This document shows, in pieces, positions 47,133 through 55,974 of a stretch of 64,000 nt of DNA. Made by a program: the position numbers and the translations under genes. Position 1 is the first letter of the stretch. Every line of letters begins with the position of its first letter. Source of the stretch: Gordonia polyisoprenivorans (lineage in GTDB: Bacteria > Actinomycetota > Actinomycetes > Mycobacteriales > Mycobacteriaceae); the NCBI RefSeq assembly GCF_017654315.1, contig NZ_CP072203.1, positions 1,302,001-1,366,000 of the forward strand, read 5' to 3'. Below the pieces are notes generated by a model that was not told the DNA's origin, searched no databases, and was given only the letters and a program-made list of their open reading frames with translations.

Positions 47133-47160
47133 GTCATATCTTTGAGGCACCCTATGTGAC
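47133..47160. promoter_or_regulatory. Possible GntR operator
   Basis: GTCATAT (47133-47139) and ATGTGAC (47154-47160) form a 7-base inverted repeat with one mismatch in an otherwise AT-rich patch between gntR and gntK. The spacing of 14 is wide for a GntR dimer, so this is tentative. Confidence 0.25.
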
Positions 47161-47187
47161 CAGTGGCACAGCAGCAGAGGAGCAGGC

Positions 47188-47703
47188 ATGGGGTCACCGG
47201 TGGTGGTCATGGGAGTATCCGGATCGGGAAAGTCGACGGTCGGCGCCGCGTTGGCGCAGCGCCTGCGGGTGCCGTTTGCCGACGCCGACGACTTTCATCC
47301 GCAGTCGAACATCGACAAGATGACGGCCGGTCACGCGCTGACCGACACCGATCGGCAGCCGTGGCTCGACCTCATCGGGGACTGGCTCGGTGAGCACGGC
47401 GACGGCGGGGTGATGAGTTGTTCGGCGCTCAAGCGCGCCTACCGCGACCGGTTGCGCAGCCACTGCCCAGACACGGTTTTCGTCCACCTCGACGGGCCGC
47501 TCGAGGTGATCGCGCGGCGGCAGGCGTCCCGGCCTGGGCACTTCATGCCGACGTCGCTGCTGCACTCACAGTTCGACATCCTCGAGCCGCTCGGGTCCGA
47601 CGAGCGTGGAGTCATTGTCGACGTCGACCAGCCCGTCGACGCCATCATCGACCGCATCGCCGCCGCACCACTGATCGCCGACGCCACCGGAGGCGCCCGA
47701 TGA
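47188..47703 (+). CDS. gntK: Gluconokinase
   Basis: A 171-residue P-loop kinase phosphorylating D-gluconate to 6-phosphogluconate. GVSGSGKST lies at residues 9-17. FADADDFHPQSNIDKMTAGH and LTDTDRQPWLDLIGDWL bind substrate, and SCSALKRAYRDRLR and GHFMPTSLLHSQFDILEPL are diagnostic of GntK. GAGGAG precedes the ATG. It overlaps gntT by ATGA. Confidence 0.95.
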   Translation: MGSPVVVMGVSGSGKSTVGAALAQRLRVPFADADDFHPQSNIDKMTAGHALTDTDRQPWLDLIGDWLGEHGDGGVMSCSALKRAYRDRLRSHCPDTVFVHLDGPLEVIARRQASRPGHFMPTSLLHSQFDILEPLGSDERGVIVDVDQPVDAIIDRIAAAPLIADATGGAR

Positions 47704-49154
47704 ACACGCTCACCGTCCTCGCCGTCGAGACGACACTGCCCGACCCGGTCGGCTCCGGCTGGCATCTCGTCGTCGCCGCGCTCGCGGGCATCGCCGTCAT
47801 CGTCGCCCTCATCACGTGGGCCAAGGTCCATCCTTTCCTCGCCTTGATCGCGGGTGCGGGCACAGTGGGAATCGTTGCCGGCGAGGCGGTTCCGAAGGTC
47901 ATCGATTCGTTCACCGCGGGCTTCGGATCGACTGCGGCCGGGGTTGGCATCCTCATCGTGCTCGGCGCGATGTTCGCCAAACTGCTCGCCGATTCCGGCG
48001 GTGCCGACGAGATCGTCGACACCATCGTCGGCCACGCCGGGCCGCGGATGCTGCCGTGGGCGATGGCCCTCGTGGGTGCGGTCATCGGGCTGCCGATGTT
48101 CTTCGAGATCGGCCTGGTGTTGTTGATGCCGGTCATCTACCTCGTCGCCCGGCGCTCGGGTCTCGGCCTGATCCCGATCGGTATCCCGGCGCTCGCCGGA
48201 CTCTCGGCCATGCACGGCTTCGTCCCGCCGCATCCCGGACCGCTCGTCGCCATCGACGCACTCCATGCCGATCTCGGCCTCACCTTGGCTCTCGGTGTGG
48301 CCGTGGCGATTCCGACCATCATCGTTGCCGGTCCGCTGTTCGGCATGCTGGCCGGGCGATGGGTCGTCATCGACGCGCCCCGCACCTTCGACGCGGACCC
48401 GGGTACCGTCGGCGCCCGCTCCGAGAGTTCCCCGGAGGAGTCCGAATCAGATTCCGGCGCAACACCTTCGGCACGATCACCCAAGGGGCCGGGATTCGGC
48501 CTCACCCTCGCGACGGTCCTGCTGCCGGTGGTGCTGATGCTCGGCAAGGCCATCGCCGAGATCGTCGTCGACGACGACGGTCAATGGATTCGCAGGATTC
48601 TCGACGTGCTCGGCACGCCGTTGGTCGCACTGCTGATCGCCGTCGTCGTCGCGATGTTCACCCTCGGCCGCCGATCGGGCATGACCCGCGACACCCTGTC
48701 GTCCTGTGTGGGATCGTCGCTGCCGCCGATCGCGGGCATCCTGTTGATCGTCTCGGCCGGCGGCGGCTTCAAACAGGTCCTCGTCGACACCGGCATCGGC
48801 ACGCTGCTCGCCGACTGGGCATCGGCCGCCAACATCTCGGTCATCCTGCTCGGCTGGGTGCTCGCCGCACTCATTCGCGTCGCCACCGGATCGGCCACCG
48901 TCGCGACCATCACCGCGTCGTCGTTGATGCTCGGACTCGTCGACGGGCTGAGTTCGGGCCAGGTGTCGCTGGTGGTTCTGGCGATCGGCGCGGGCTCGGT
49001 CTTCCTCTCACACGTCAACGACGCCGGATTCTGGCTGGTCAAGGAGTATTTCGGGATGAGTGTCGGGCAGACCTTCAAGACCTGGTCGGCGATGGAGACG
49101 ATCCTGTCGGTGACCGGACTGATCGTGGTGTCGGCGCTCGGCCTCGTGATCTGA
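47700..49154 (+). CDS. gntT: Gluconate:H+ symporter
   Basis: A 484-residue permease with about 12-14 helices. GntP-family signatures include LPMFFEIGLVLLMPVIYLVA, HGFVPPHPGPLVAIDALHAD, and at the end RVATGSATVATITASSLM and SHVNDAGFWLVKEYFGMSVG. An acidic cytoplasmic loop (SSPEESESDSGATPSARSPK) lies mid-protein. The ATG at 47700 overlaps the gntK stop. With gntK it imports and phosphorylates gluconate into the pentose phosphate pathway. Confidence 0.93.
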   Translation: MNTLTVLAVETTLPDPVGSGWHLVVAALAGIAVIVALITWAKVHPFLALIAGAGTVGIVAGEAVPKVIDSFTAGFGSTAAGVGILIVLGAMFAKLLADSGGADEIVDTIVGHAGPRMLPWAMALVGAVIGLPMFFEIGLVLLMPVIYLVARRSGLGLIPIGIPALAGLSAMHGFVPPHPGPLVAIDALHADLGLTLALGVAVAIPTIIVAGPLFGMLAGRWVVIDAPRTFDADPGTVGARSESSPEESESDSGATPSARSPKGPGFGLTLATVLLPVVLMLGKAIAEIVVDDDGQWIRRILDVLGTPLVALLIAVVVAMFTLGRRSGMTRDTLSSCVGSSLPPIAGILLIVSAGGGFKQVLVDTGIGTLLADWASAANISVILLGWVLAALIRVATGSATVATITASSLMLGLVDGLSSGQVSLVVLAIGAGSVFLSHVNDAGFWLVKEYFGMSVGQTFKTWSAMETILSVTGLIVVSALGLVI

Positions 49155-49205
49155 GGGTGACCGGGCTCTACCCCGCGAGGTTACTGTGCGGTAGCTTACC
49201 TAGCC

Positions 49206-50489
49206 ATGAGACGAATTCGGGGATTGAACTCATCACGACGAACCTGGGGGATTCGGGGTGCGGCGGTGCTCACCGCCGGCGCGCTGGCCGCCACCGGAGC
49301 GAGCCTGGCAGCACCGTCGGCCCAGGCCGCCGACTTCTACACACCGCCCGCGCACTTCGCGAGCGCACCGGGATCGATCATCCGCAGCGAACCGTCACCG
49401 CTGCTGCTGCAGATCCCCGGCATCCCGAACCAGTGGCCGGGTACCGCCAAGCGCGTCATGTACACCTCGGAATACCAGGACGGCTCGCCGGCCGCGGTGA
49501 CCGGAACCGTCGTCGAACCGACCGCACCGTGGCGCGGCAAGGGGCCACGACCGACCGTCGTGCTCGGCCCCGGCACCGTCGGGCAGGGTGATCAGTGCGC
49601 CGGGTCGAAGCTCATGTCGTTCCCGTTGGCGATCGATCCGAGCAAGCCGTCGATCGCGGTGAACTACTCGGGTCTGGAGATGAACCTCCTGCTCATCAAC
49701 GGTGTGCGCGTGGCGATCACCGACTACATCGGGATGGGCACACCCGGCATCCACACCTACGTCAATCGCCTCGAATCCGGCCACGCCATGCTCGACGCCG
49801 CGCGCGCTGCGCTGAAGATCGCCGGAGCGCCGGCGAATTCACCGGTCGCGTTCTCCGGCTACTCGCAGGGCGGTGGTGCGGCGGCATCGGCGGCCGAGCT
49901 CGCCTCGACCTACGCACCCGACCTCGACGTCAAGGCCACCTATGCCGGCGCCCCGCCCGCAGACCTGTCGAAGGTGATCGACCGCATCGACGGCACCGCG
50001 ATCTCCGGTGCCATCGGCTACGCGATCAACGGCCTCGAAGCCCGGTACCCGGCGCTCAAGACCGTCGTCGACCGGCAGACCAACGCGGCCGGACACACTG
50101 CGCTGCAACGGTTGTCGACGCAATGCATCGGTGACACGATCCTGTCCTACGGATTCCAGCGAACCAACTCCTGGACCCGCAGCGGGCAACCCTTGTCGGC
50201 GATCGTCAACGCCGATCCGCAGGTCCGCAAGATCGTCGGTGACCAGCTGATCGGCAAGCTCAAGCCCAACGCCCCGGTGTTGCTCGAGGGCGGGATCAAC
50301 GACGACGTCATCCCGTACGACCAGGTCGCCCAGCTGTATCGGGACTGGAAAGCCCAGGGCGCCACCGTGTCCATGGTCACCAACACCATCCCGCCGATCT
50401 TCCCGGGACTGGTGGTGAACCACGCACTGCCGATGCTCACCACACTGTTGCCGGCGACGAATTTCCTCCTCACCGAACTCACCAGGTGA
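49206..50489 (+). CDS. Secreted lipase (LIP family)
   Basis: A 427-residue exported alpha/beta hydrolase. The signal peptide (RGAAVLTAGALAATGASLAA) probably cleaves after APSAQA near residue 42. The nucleophile elbow is GYSQGG (Ser220); LEGGINDDVIPYDQVAQLY holds the acid and NHALPMLTTLLPA the histidine region, as in actinobacterial and Candida-type secretory lipases (PF03583-like). Its mature form could hydrolyse host or environmental triacylglycerols or cell-envelope lipids. It starts eight bases after a TAGCTT -10-like box. The next gene starts one base after its stop. Confidence 0.85.
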   Translation: MRRIRGLNSSRRTWGIRGAAVLTAGALAATGASLAAPSAQAADFYTPPAHFASAPGSIIRSEPSPLLLQIPGIPNQWPGTAKRVMYTSEYQDGSPAAVTGTVVEPTAPWRGKGPRPTVVLGPGTVGQGDQCAGSKLMSFPLAIDPSKPSIAVNYSGLEMNLLLINGVRVAITDYIGMGTPGIHTYVNRLESGHAMLDAARAALKIAGAPANSPVAFSGYSQGGGAAASAAELASTYAPDLDVKATYAGAPPADLSKVIDRIDGTAISGAIGYAINGLEARYPALKTVVDRQTNAAGHTALQRLSTQCIGDTILSYGFQRTNSWTRSGQPLSAIVNADPQVRKIVGDQLIGKLKPNAPVLLEGGINDDVIPYDQVAQLYRDWKAQGATVSMVTNTIPPIFPGLVVNHALPMLTTLLPATNFLLTELTR

Positions 50490-50490
50490 C

Positions 50491-51927
50491 ATGACGGGCC
50501 GACGGATTCGGGCGGCAGCGGTCGTTGCGCTGGCCGCCGGCATGGTGTTCGCCGGCGCGGGTCGCGCGGCGGCGGACCCGCCGCCCGATCCGGGGCCGCC
50601 GATCCTCGGTCCCGTCGGCACATCGTTGATGCACGGGGACCTCGAGTCCACCGACTCCACGCCTCACCCCGGACCCGGCCGCGACGCCCGACTGCTCGCG
50701 TCGTCGGTACCGGGTGCCGCGTGCGCGGCGACCTTCATCGGCAGCGACGGCATGCCGGTCTCGTTGTGCACCAGATACATCGGTGTACCTGGAGACCGGT
50801 CTGCCGCCGGGTTCGCCGTTCCGTCGGTGACGCTGTTCGATCCGGCATCCGCCACACCGCTGGCGTCGGTTCAACTGGCCAAGGGCGGATTGCTCGGCGG
50901 GGTGTACGGCTACCTCGACGGCCGTGACCGGGTGGTCGTCGCCGACGGCTCGAACGCGATCCTCTTCGTCGCCCACCGGCACACCGCCCGCGGGTGGCAG
51001 GTGTACGTCGACGACCGGATCGACGTGTCCGGGCACATCCCCGCCGGTGACTCGATCACCGGCCTGGCGCCGGATGGGTTGGGCCGCATCTGGTTTGCGA
51101 CCACCCACGGTGTGATCGGGACCGTCGACACCGACCGTCGGGTGCACTCGGTGCACCTGCCGTCCGGCGAGGACCTCGGCAACGGACTCAGCGTCCGCCC
51201 CGGTGGCGTCTCGGTGCTCACCACGCACGCGCTGTACGAGATGTGGGCGACCCCGGGTGCTGCGCCGCACACGATCTGGCGACAGGCCCACGACCGCGGC
51301 CCGGCACGCAAACCCGGCCAGCTCACGTGGGGATCGGGCACGACGCCAACGTATTTCGGTCCCGGCGGGCACGGCTGGGTGGCCATCGTGGACAACGCCG
51401 CGCACCGCCCGTCGCTGATCGTGCGAGACAGCGACACCGGGCGGCTCGTGTGCACGATGCCTGCCTTCGGCACGTCCGGTCAGGGCACCGAGAACTCGCC
51501 GATGGCGTGGGGTGACTCACTGGTCATCCCCAGCACCTATGGCTATCAGTACCCGCCGATGGCGGTGTCGGGGCCGTCGATCCCGGCGACTGCGGGCTTC
51601 ATCGGCGGGTCGACCCGCATCGACGTGACCGCGCGCGGCTGTCATCGGGTCTGGGAGAACAACGACCGCCTCGCGTCGTTGCCGAAGCTCTCCCGCGCCG
51701 ACGGCCTCATCCACGGCCTCGGATACGGGCCGTATGTGCCGGGGGCGATCCAGCAGAGCGGGCCGGTCGACTACATCGCGAGCGACTTCGCCACCGGCCG
51801 GCGGGTGGTCACCCGGCAGGTCGGCACCGCGCCGATCGACGAGCCGCTGGAACTGACGGGCACCATCGCTGCCGACGGCACGTTGTGGCAGGCGACGGTC
51901 GGTCACATGCTCAAGATCGGCCGCTGA
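50491..51927 (+). CDS. Exported propeller-like protein of unknown function
   Basis: A 478-residue secreted protein. The signal peptide is RAAAVVALAAGMVFAGAGRA, cleaved near AAADPP. The mature part is built of repeated beta-rich units with GLAPDGLGRIWFATTHGVIG, GGVSVLTTHALYEMWATP and GTIAADGTLWQATVGHMLKI, like SMP-30 or PQQ-type propellers. Two conserved cysteine pairs (CAATF, CTRY) may form disulfides. It is transcribed with the lipase; it may bind a product or act as a partner, which is inference. Confidence 0.6.
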   Translation: MTGRRIRAAAVVALAAGMVFAGAGRAAADPPPDPGPPILGPVGTSLMHGDLESTDSTPHPGPGRDARLLASSVPGAACAATFIGSDGMPVSLCTRYIGVPGDRSAAGFAVPSVTLFDPASATPLASVQLAKGGLLGGVYGYLDGRDRVVVADGSNAILFVAHRHTARGWQVYVDDRIDVSGHIPAGDSITGLAPDGLGRIWFATTHGVIGTVDTDRRVHSVHLPSGEDLGNGLSVRPGGVSVLTTHALYEMWATPGAAPHTIWRQAHDRGPARKPGQLTWGSGTTPTYFGPGGHGWVAIVDNAAHRPSLIVRDSDTGRLVCTMPAFGTSGQGTENSPMAWGDSLVIPSTYGYQYPPMAVSGPSIPATAGFIGGSTRIDVTARGCHRVWENNDRLASLPKLSRADGLIHGLGYGPYVPGAIQQSGPVDYIASDFATGRRVVTRQVGTAPIDEPLELTGTIAADGTLWQATVGHMLKIGR

Positions 51928-52025
51928 GGTCCGGTGCTCGTCGGCCGGCCTCGCGGTACCACCCTCCCCGTGTCCCCTGACCAGGTGCGCCGTCGCGTCG
52001 ACGCGACGAGTGTCACAATGCGACC

Positions 52026-52682
52026 ATGATCGATCCCACCTCCGAGGACCCCGACCGCAGGCCGTCGCAGGCCGAGCTCGACGCGCAGGACCTCGCGGAA
52101 CTGCAGCGGACCTCGGCCGACCGGGACCGGGCCAACCTGTACCCGAAGCCGCCCACCGCGCCCGGACCCGCCCCCGCCGCGTTGGCACTCCACGCCCGGG
52201 TGGCCTTCTGGGGAGCGGCCGCGGCCGGGCTGGTGTGCGTCGTGTACGGGGCGATCAACCTCGGAGCGATCAGAGATCTTCTCCGTGATCGGATGCTCGC
52301 CGACGCCGTGGCCACGCCGAAGGGGCAACCCAACGCCGGTCAGATCGACACCTTCGCGTCGGTGCTGCCGGTCGCCGGGTTGATCATCACTGTGCTGTTC
52401 CTTCTCGGCGCATATCTGTTCCTCCGGGCCGCGGCCACCCATCACAGCCGCAACTGCCGCAACTTCTTCCTCACGATCGTCGTCCTGAACCTGATGTGCA
52501 TCCCGGTGGGACTCGATCTGTTCTTCCGCTATCCGAGCCTGTGGTCGGGGACCGTGGTACTCGGATGGATTCAGTTCGCGTTGCTGCTGGTGTCGGCGGT
52601 CATGACCCTGCGCCGTGTCGTCGACCGCTGGTTGCCCGAGTCGACCCGGATGCGCCCGACGCGAATGCTGCGGGCCCGGTAG
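52026..52682 (+). CDS. Four-helix membrane protein of unknown function
   Basis: A 218-residue protein: about 50 polar N-terminal residues (DPDRRPSQAELDAQDLAELQ), then helices near FWGAAAAGLVCVVYGAINL, LPVAGLIITVLFLLGAYLFL, FFLTIVVLNLMCIPVGLDLF and VVLGWIQFALLLVSAVMTL, with a basic C-terminus. No family is recognised. The gap to the previous gene is 98 bases and holds nothing notable. It is convergent with the amidohydrolase, 27 bases apart. Confidence 0.65.
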   Translation: MIDPTSEDPDRRPSQAELDAQDLAELQRTSADRDRANLYPKPPTAPGPAPAALALHARVAFWGAAAAGLVCVVYGAINLGAIRDLLRDRMLADAVATPKGQPNAGQIDTFASVLPVAGLIITVLFLLGAYLFLRAAATHHSRNCRNFFLTIVVLNLMCIPVGLDLFFRYPSLWSGTVVLGWIQFALLLVSAVMTLRRVVDRWLPESTRMRPTRMLRAR

Positions 52683-52709
52683 GGAACTCACCGCGCCCGC
52701 AGCCACCGG

Positions 52710-54038
52710 TCACCCGGCGGTCGCGGCGATCAGCTCCTTGGTGAACTCGGCCTCGTCGACGCGCGTGCTGCGGCCGTCGGCGACGACGATCTCGCCGTCG
52801 ACCATCACCGTGTCCACCAGACGCGGGGAGCCGGTGGTCAGAAGCGAAGCGCCCGGATCGCGGACGGGGAGTGTGGCGTAATCCCGGTCGAACCGCAGGA
52901 GCGTCAGATCGGCGGGGGCGCCGACGGCGACGCCGCCGATCGATTCGGGGAGTCCGAGCGCGACATTGGCACCGCCGCAGGCGATGTCGAGCATCGTGGC
53001 GTTGTCCATCAGATCCGCACGCCGATGCACCGCCCGCTGCACATAGGCGCCGATGCGCAGCGTCTCGAGCATGTCCTGGGTGTCGTTGCTGGCCGCGCCG
53101 TCGACACCGAGCCCCACGGCGAGGCCTCGATCGAGCATCGCAGGCACCGGCGCGACGCCACTGCCGAGCCGCATGTTGGACAACGGGTTGTGCGAGATCG
53201 CCACACCGCGGTCGGCGAGCAGCGCCTGCCCGTACTCGTCGAGTTCCACACAGTGCACCGCGAGCACCCGGTCCCAGAGGAAACCCCCGCGATCGAGGTA
53301 GTCGACGGCGCCGACACCGGCGTGCTCACGGCACATCACATCGTCGGTGGGTGTCTCCAGCAGATGGATGGAGACCGACAGGTCACGCTCCTGGGCGAAC
53401 TCACGCAGCGTCGTCATGCCCGGCTCGGTGAGCGATCGCGGATTCGGGACCGCGAGGGCGATCGAGATCGACGATCCGTCGACCTGTGCCCGTAGGTGAT
53501 CGATGTGGTCGAGGATCTCGTCGAGGGGTTGCATGAGCCGCGGCTCGAAGCCCCACTTGCGGGTGGCGTCAGCCCGATCGGCCACCCCACGTCCGAGCAG
53601 TGCGCGAATCCCGGTGTCGCGCAACGCCGCGATGACCGCGCCGTGGACCTCATCGGACGGATGGGGCCACATGTGCTCGACGACGGTCGTCGTGCCCGAC
53701 CGGAGACTCTCCAAGCAGGCGGCCACCGCCGCGAGATACGCCCGCTGCGGTGTGATGGCCACCGACTGCTCGCCGATGGCCAGCAGCCACTCCAGAAGTG
53801 GTGTGCATTCGGCGATTCCGCGCATCAGCGACTGCTGCAGGTGGGTGTGGGTGTTGACGAAGCCGGGGATGAGTACCGCGGGCGGTCCGGTGTCGGGGGA
53901 GGCGGTGGTGTCGGTGATCGCACTGACGACCCCGGCGGCCACGTACACGTCCTGGTGGGCGACCCACGTGCCGCCCACGCGGACGGTGACGTCGGTGAAC
54001 GCCCGGTCGCCGGCCGGCGATCCGTTCGGGGTGGTCAT
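52710..54038 (-). CDS. Amidohydrolase (TRZ/ATZ deaminase-like)
   Basis: A 443-residue metal-dependent deaminase or hydrolase. PGFVNTHTHLQQSLMRG supplies His64/His66. SIHLLETPTDD, AVHCVELDE and GLGVDGAASNDTQDMLETLR carry the remaining ligands and the catalytic Asp, as in 8-oxoguanine, S-adenosylhomocysteine/5'-methylthioadenosine and triazine deaminases. It overlaps the upstream oxygenase gene by ATGA, so both act in one pathway, probably deamination and oxidation of a heterocycle such as a purine or pterin. The substrate is inferred only. Confidence 0.85.
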   Translation of the reverse strand: MTTPNGSPAGDRAFTDVTVRVGGTWVAHQDVYVAAGVVSAITDTTASPDTGPPAVLIPGFVNTHTHLQQSLMRGIAECTPLLEWLLAIGEQSVAITPQRAYLAAVAACLESLRSGTTTVVEHMWPHPSDEVHGAVIAALRDTGIRALLGRGVADRADATRKWGFEPRLMQPLDEILDHIDHLRAQVDGSSISIALAVPNPRSLTEPGMTTLREFAQERDLSVSIHLLETPTDDVMCREHAGVGAVDYLDRGGFLWDRVLAVHCVELDEYGQALLADRGVAISHNPLSNMRLGSGVAPVPAMLDRGLAVGLGVDGAASNDTQDMLETLRIGAYVQRAVHRRADLMDNATMLDIACGGANVALGLPESIGGVAVGAPADLTLLRFDRDYATLPVRDPGASLLTTGSPRLVDTVMVDGEIVVADGRSTRVDEAEFTKELIAATAG

Positions 54039-55096
54039 CGACGACCCTTCGTGGCGTCGAAGTTGGCCGAAAGACGTTGGGCGATATAGTCGGCGGCGGT
54101 GATCGGCGGATACTTGCCCGCGGCGCTCACGATCAACACGTCGGTGTTGGCCTGCGCGAAGTAGGCGATGGTGTAGCGCGGGCCCTGGTACTCCCCGCGT
54201 CGCGGTGCGCGCACCCGATGGAAGTTCGACGGCAGGGCGTCGTCGGACCATCGCATCAGCATGTCACCGATGTTGCAGGTGATGGCCTCGTCCGAGGGCT
54301 CGACGGGAGTCCATGCCTGGCTGTCGGTTTCGGCTCCCGGTAGCACCTGTAGACCGCCCTGTCCCGATCGCTGGAACAGCAGGGTCAGCACGTCGAAATC
54401 GGTGTGCGCGCCGGCCCGCCAGATGTTGGGCTTGTCGAGCAACTCGTCGGGGAAGGGGTAGTAGTGCAACAGTCGCAGCGTGCTCTGATAGGTATCGACG
54501 GCCGGATCGTGTGCACGCGTGAAGAACTCGCGATCGAAGCCGAGCTTGTCGGCGAAGCAGCCGAGCAGATCCATGGCGATCCGCCGGCACCGCGACTCGA
54601 AATCGTCCAGGGTACTGCGGAATCCGGCGAGCTCGTCCTCGGTGGGCCACAATCCGTCCATGCGCGGACGGGTGAACTGGTAGGACTCCTTCTGATCCGG
54701 GGTGCCGACCGACGGCCGCACCTGGTTCATGAACTCCCAGCCCGCGTTCTGTCCCTTCTTCAGGGGATAGCGCTCCTTGACCTCCCGCGGCAGTGCGAAG
54801 AACCGTTCGGACATGGCGAACGCATGATTCACCACGGACATGTCGATGCCGTGATCGACGATCTGGAAGAACCCGATATCGGTTGCGGCCGACCAGAGTT
54901 GCTCGGTGATCTCGGCGCGGCGGGCGGCGAAATCGGCCAGGGAGATCTGGCGGACCTCACGGTCGGTGGTCTCGGTGCCCGCACCACCCATCTGCGACTC
55001 CCGGGCGAGTTCGGCCATCGGGGTGGCCGGGATGTGGGTGGGATCGGTACGGATGGCAGACGCGTGGATGTCGACGGTGGTCGTCGTGTCGCTCAT
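54035..55096 (-). CDS. 2-oxoglutarate/Fe(II) oxygenase (isopenicillin-N-synthase family)
   Basis: A 353-residue non-haem iron oxygenase. The N-terminal DIOX_N part (WSAATDIGFFQIVDHGIDMS, ERFFALPREVKERYPL) and the catalytic jelly roll with the triad His231-Thr-Asp233 (GAHTDFDVLTLL) and His293 (SNFHRVRAP) are complete. Arg307 (RYTIAYF) fits 2-oxoglutarate binding. The ATG at 55096 replaces a longer frame start. Its promoter region contains an IdeR-like box, so iron may regulate it. It is coupled with the amidohydrolase. Confidence 0.88.
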   Translation of the reverse strand: MSDTTTTVDIHASAIRTDPTHIPATPMAELARESQMGGAGTETTDREVRQISLADFAARRAEITEQLWSAATDIGFFQIVDHGIDMSVVNHAFAMSERFFALPREVKERYPLKKGQNAGWEFMNQVRPSVGTPDQKESYQFTRPRMDGLWPTEDELAGFRSTLDDFESRCRRIAMDLLGCFADKLGFDREFFTRAHDPAVDTYQSTLRLLHYYPFPDELLDKPNIWRAGAHTDFDVLTLLFQRSGQGGLQVLPGAETDSQAWTPVEPSDEAITCNIGDMLMRWSDDALPSNFHRVRAPRRGEYQGPRYTIAYFAQANTDVLIVSAAGKYPPITAADYIAQRLSANFDATKGRR

Positions 55097-55273
55097 GGTG
55101 TGACTCTCTCGGTGGTGATGAGACGGTGTGCGCTTTTCGACGCCGGCCACGTGAGAGAGGAGTTGGCCGACGGACGCGAACAATCGGCTTCTTGCCGATT
55201 GCTACACACGATCTCGTGCAGAAGACGATACGACAGCTTCGGCCGACCCGCCATCCGAGCGGGCCGTACCCGG

Positions 55274-55292
55274 AAAGGTTAGGCATACCTGC
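55274..55292. promoter_or_regulatory. IdeR/DtxR-like iron box
   Basis: AAAGGTTAGGCATACCTGC matches 13 of 19 positions of the DtxR/IdeR consensus (TTAGGTTAGGCTAACCTAA), with the central GGTTAGGC..ACCT well kept. It lies between the oxygenase gene and fur. Confidence 0.45.
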
Positions 55293-55298
55293 ATTATT

Positions 55299-55345
55299 TT
55301 GGAGTTGATCCAATAGTTGGAGTTAATCCAGAAAAGCGCTACACT
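55299..55345 (+). promoter_or_regulatory. Fur operator pair and fur promoter
   Basis: Two copies of TTGGAGTTRATCCAR lie 18 bases apart (55299-55313, a perfect TTGGA/TCCAA dyad, and 55317-55331). The second overlaps the -35 hexamer TTGGAG (55317-55322). Seventeen bases on is TACACT (55340-55345), six bases before the fur ATG. This fits an autoregulated, leaderless fur transcript. Confidence 0.7.
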
Positions 55346-55351
55346 GGGGTC

Positions 55352-55819
55352 ATGCCCGAGATCGATGACGTCATCCCCGCGCAGCTGCATCAGCAGTTGC
55401 GCGGAGCGGGCATGCGCGTCACCGCACCGCGGGTCGCGGTGCTGCAGTTCGTTCACGGGCACCCGCACTCGACCGCCGACGTCGTGGCCTCCCATGTGCG
55501 GGACCACCTCGGCGGCGTATCGACCCAGACGGTCTACGACGTGCTGCGCACGTGCGCGGACAAGGGGCTGCTGAGACGGATCGAGCCCGCGGGTTCGGCC
55601 GTCCGCTACGAGACCCGGACCGGCGACAACCATCACCACCTGGTGTGCCGGGTTTGTGGGGAGATCACCGACGTCGACTGTGTCGTCGGCGCGGCACCGT
55701 GTCTGAATCCCGACCACGACCACGGCTACCTCGTCGAGGAAGCCGAGATCACCTTCTGGGGGTTGTGTCCGCGATGCCGGGGCGCAGCGCCGGCGTCCGT
55801 CGAACCCGAGGGGCCGTGA
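55352..55819 (+). CDS. Fur-family metalloregulator
   Basis: A 155-residue Fur-family protein (FurA/CatR/PerR-like in context). The N-terminal winged helix (MRVTAPRVAVLQFVHGHPHS, STQTVYDVLRTCADKGLLRR) and the dimerisation part show the HHHLVCRVCGEITDVDC motif and a CPRC pair, forming the structural zinc site, with NHHHL metal ligands. In actinobacteria FurA usually controls katG; here the neighbours are ohr and dps, so peroxide or iron stress is a likely signal. Translation is leaderless from a promoter containing its own operator. Confidence 0.88.
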   Translation: MPEIDDVIPAQLHQQLRGAGMRVTAPRVAVLQFVHGHPHSTADVVASHVRDHLGGVSTQTVYDVLRTCADKGLLRRIEPAGSAVRYETRTGDNHHHLVCRVCGEITDVDCVVGAAPCLNPDHDHGYLVEEAEITFWGLCPRCRGAAPASVEPEGP

Positions 55820-55974
55820 CCCGACGCCGGGAATTCTCGCCGAATTCACCGCTTCGGGAACGAAGAGTCGTCGAGAATGGTTGCAGAGCAAGGTAGTTCG
55901 ACAACACCCGGCAATCCGCTCGATCCAGTACGTCCAACAGCCGTCCACGGACGGCCGACAACTGAGGAGACATC

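Noticed and set aside
49181..49205. An iron-box-like sequence ahead of the secreted lipase
   Set aside because: GGTTACT and TTACCTAG half-sites are present but the spacing and centre do not match the DtxR/IdeR consensus.
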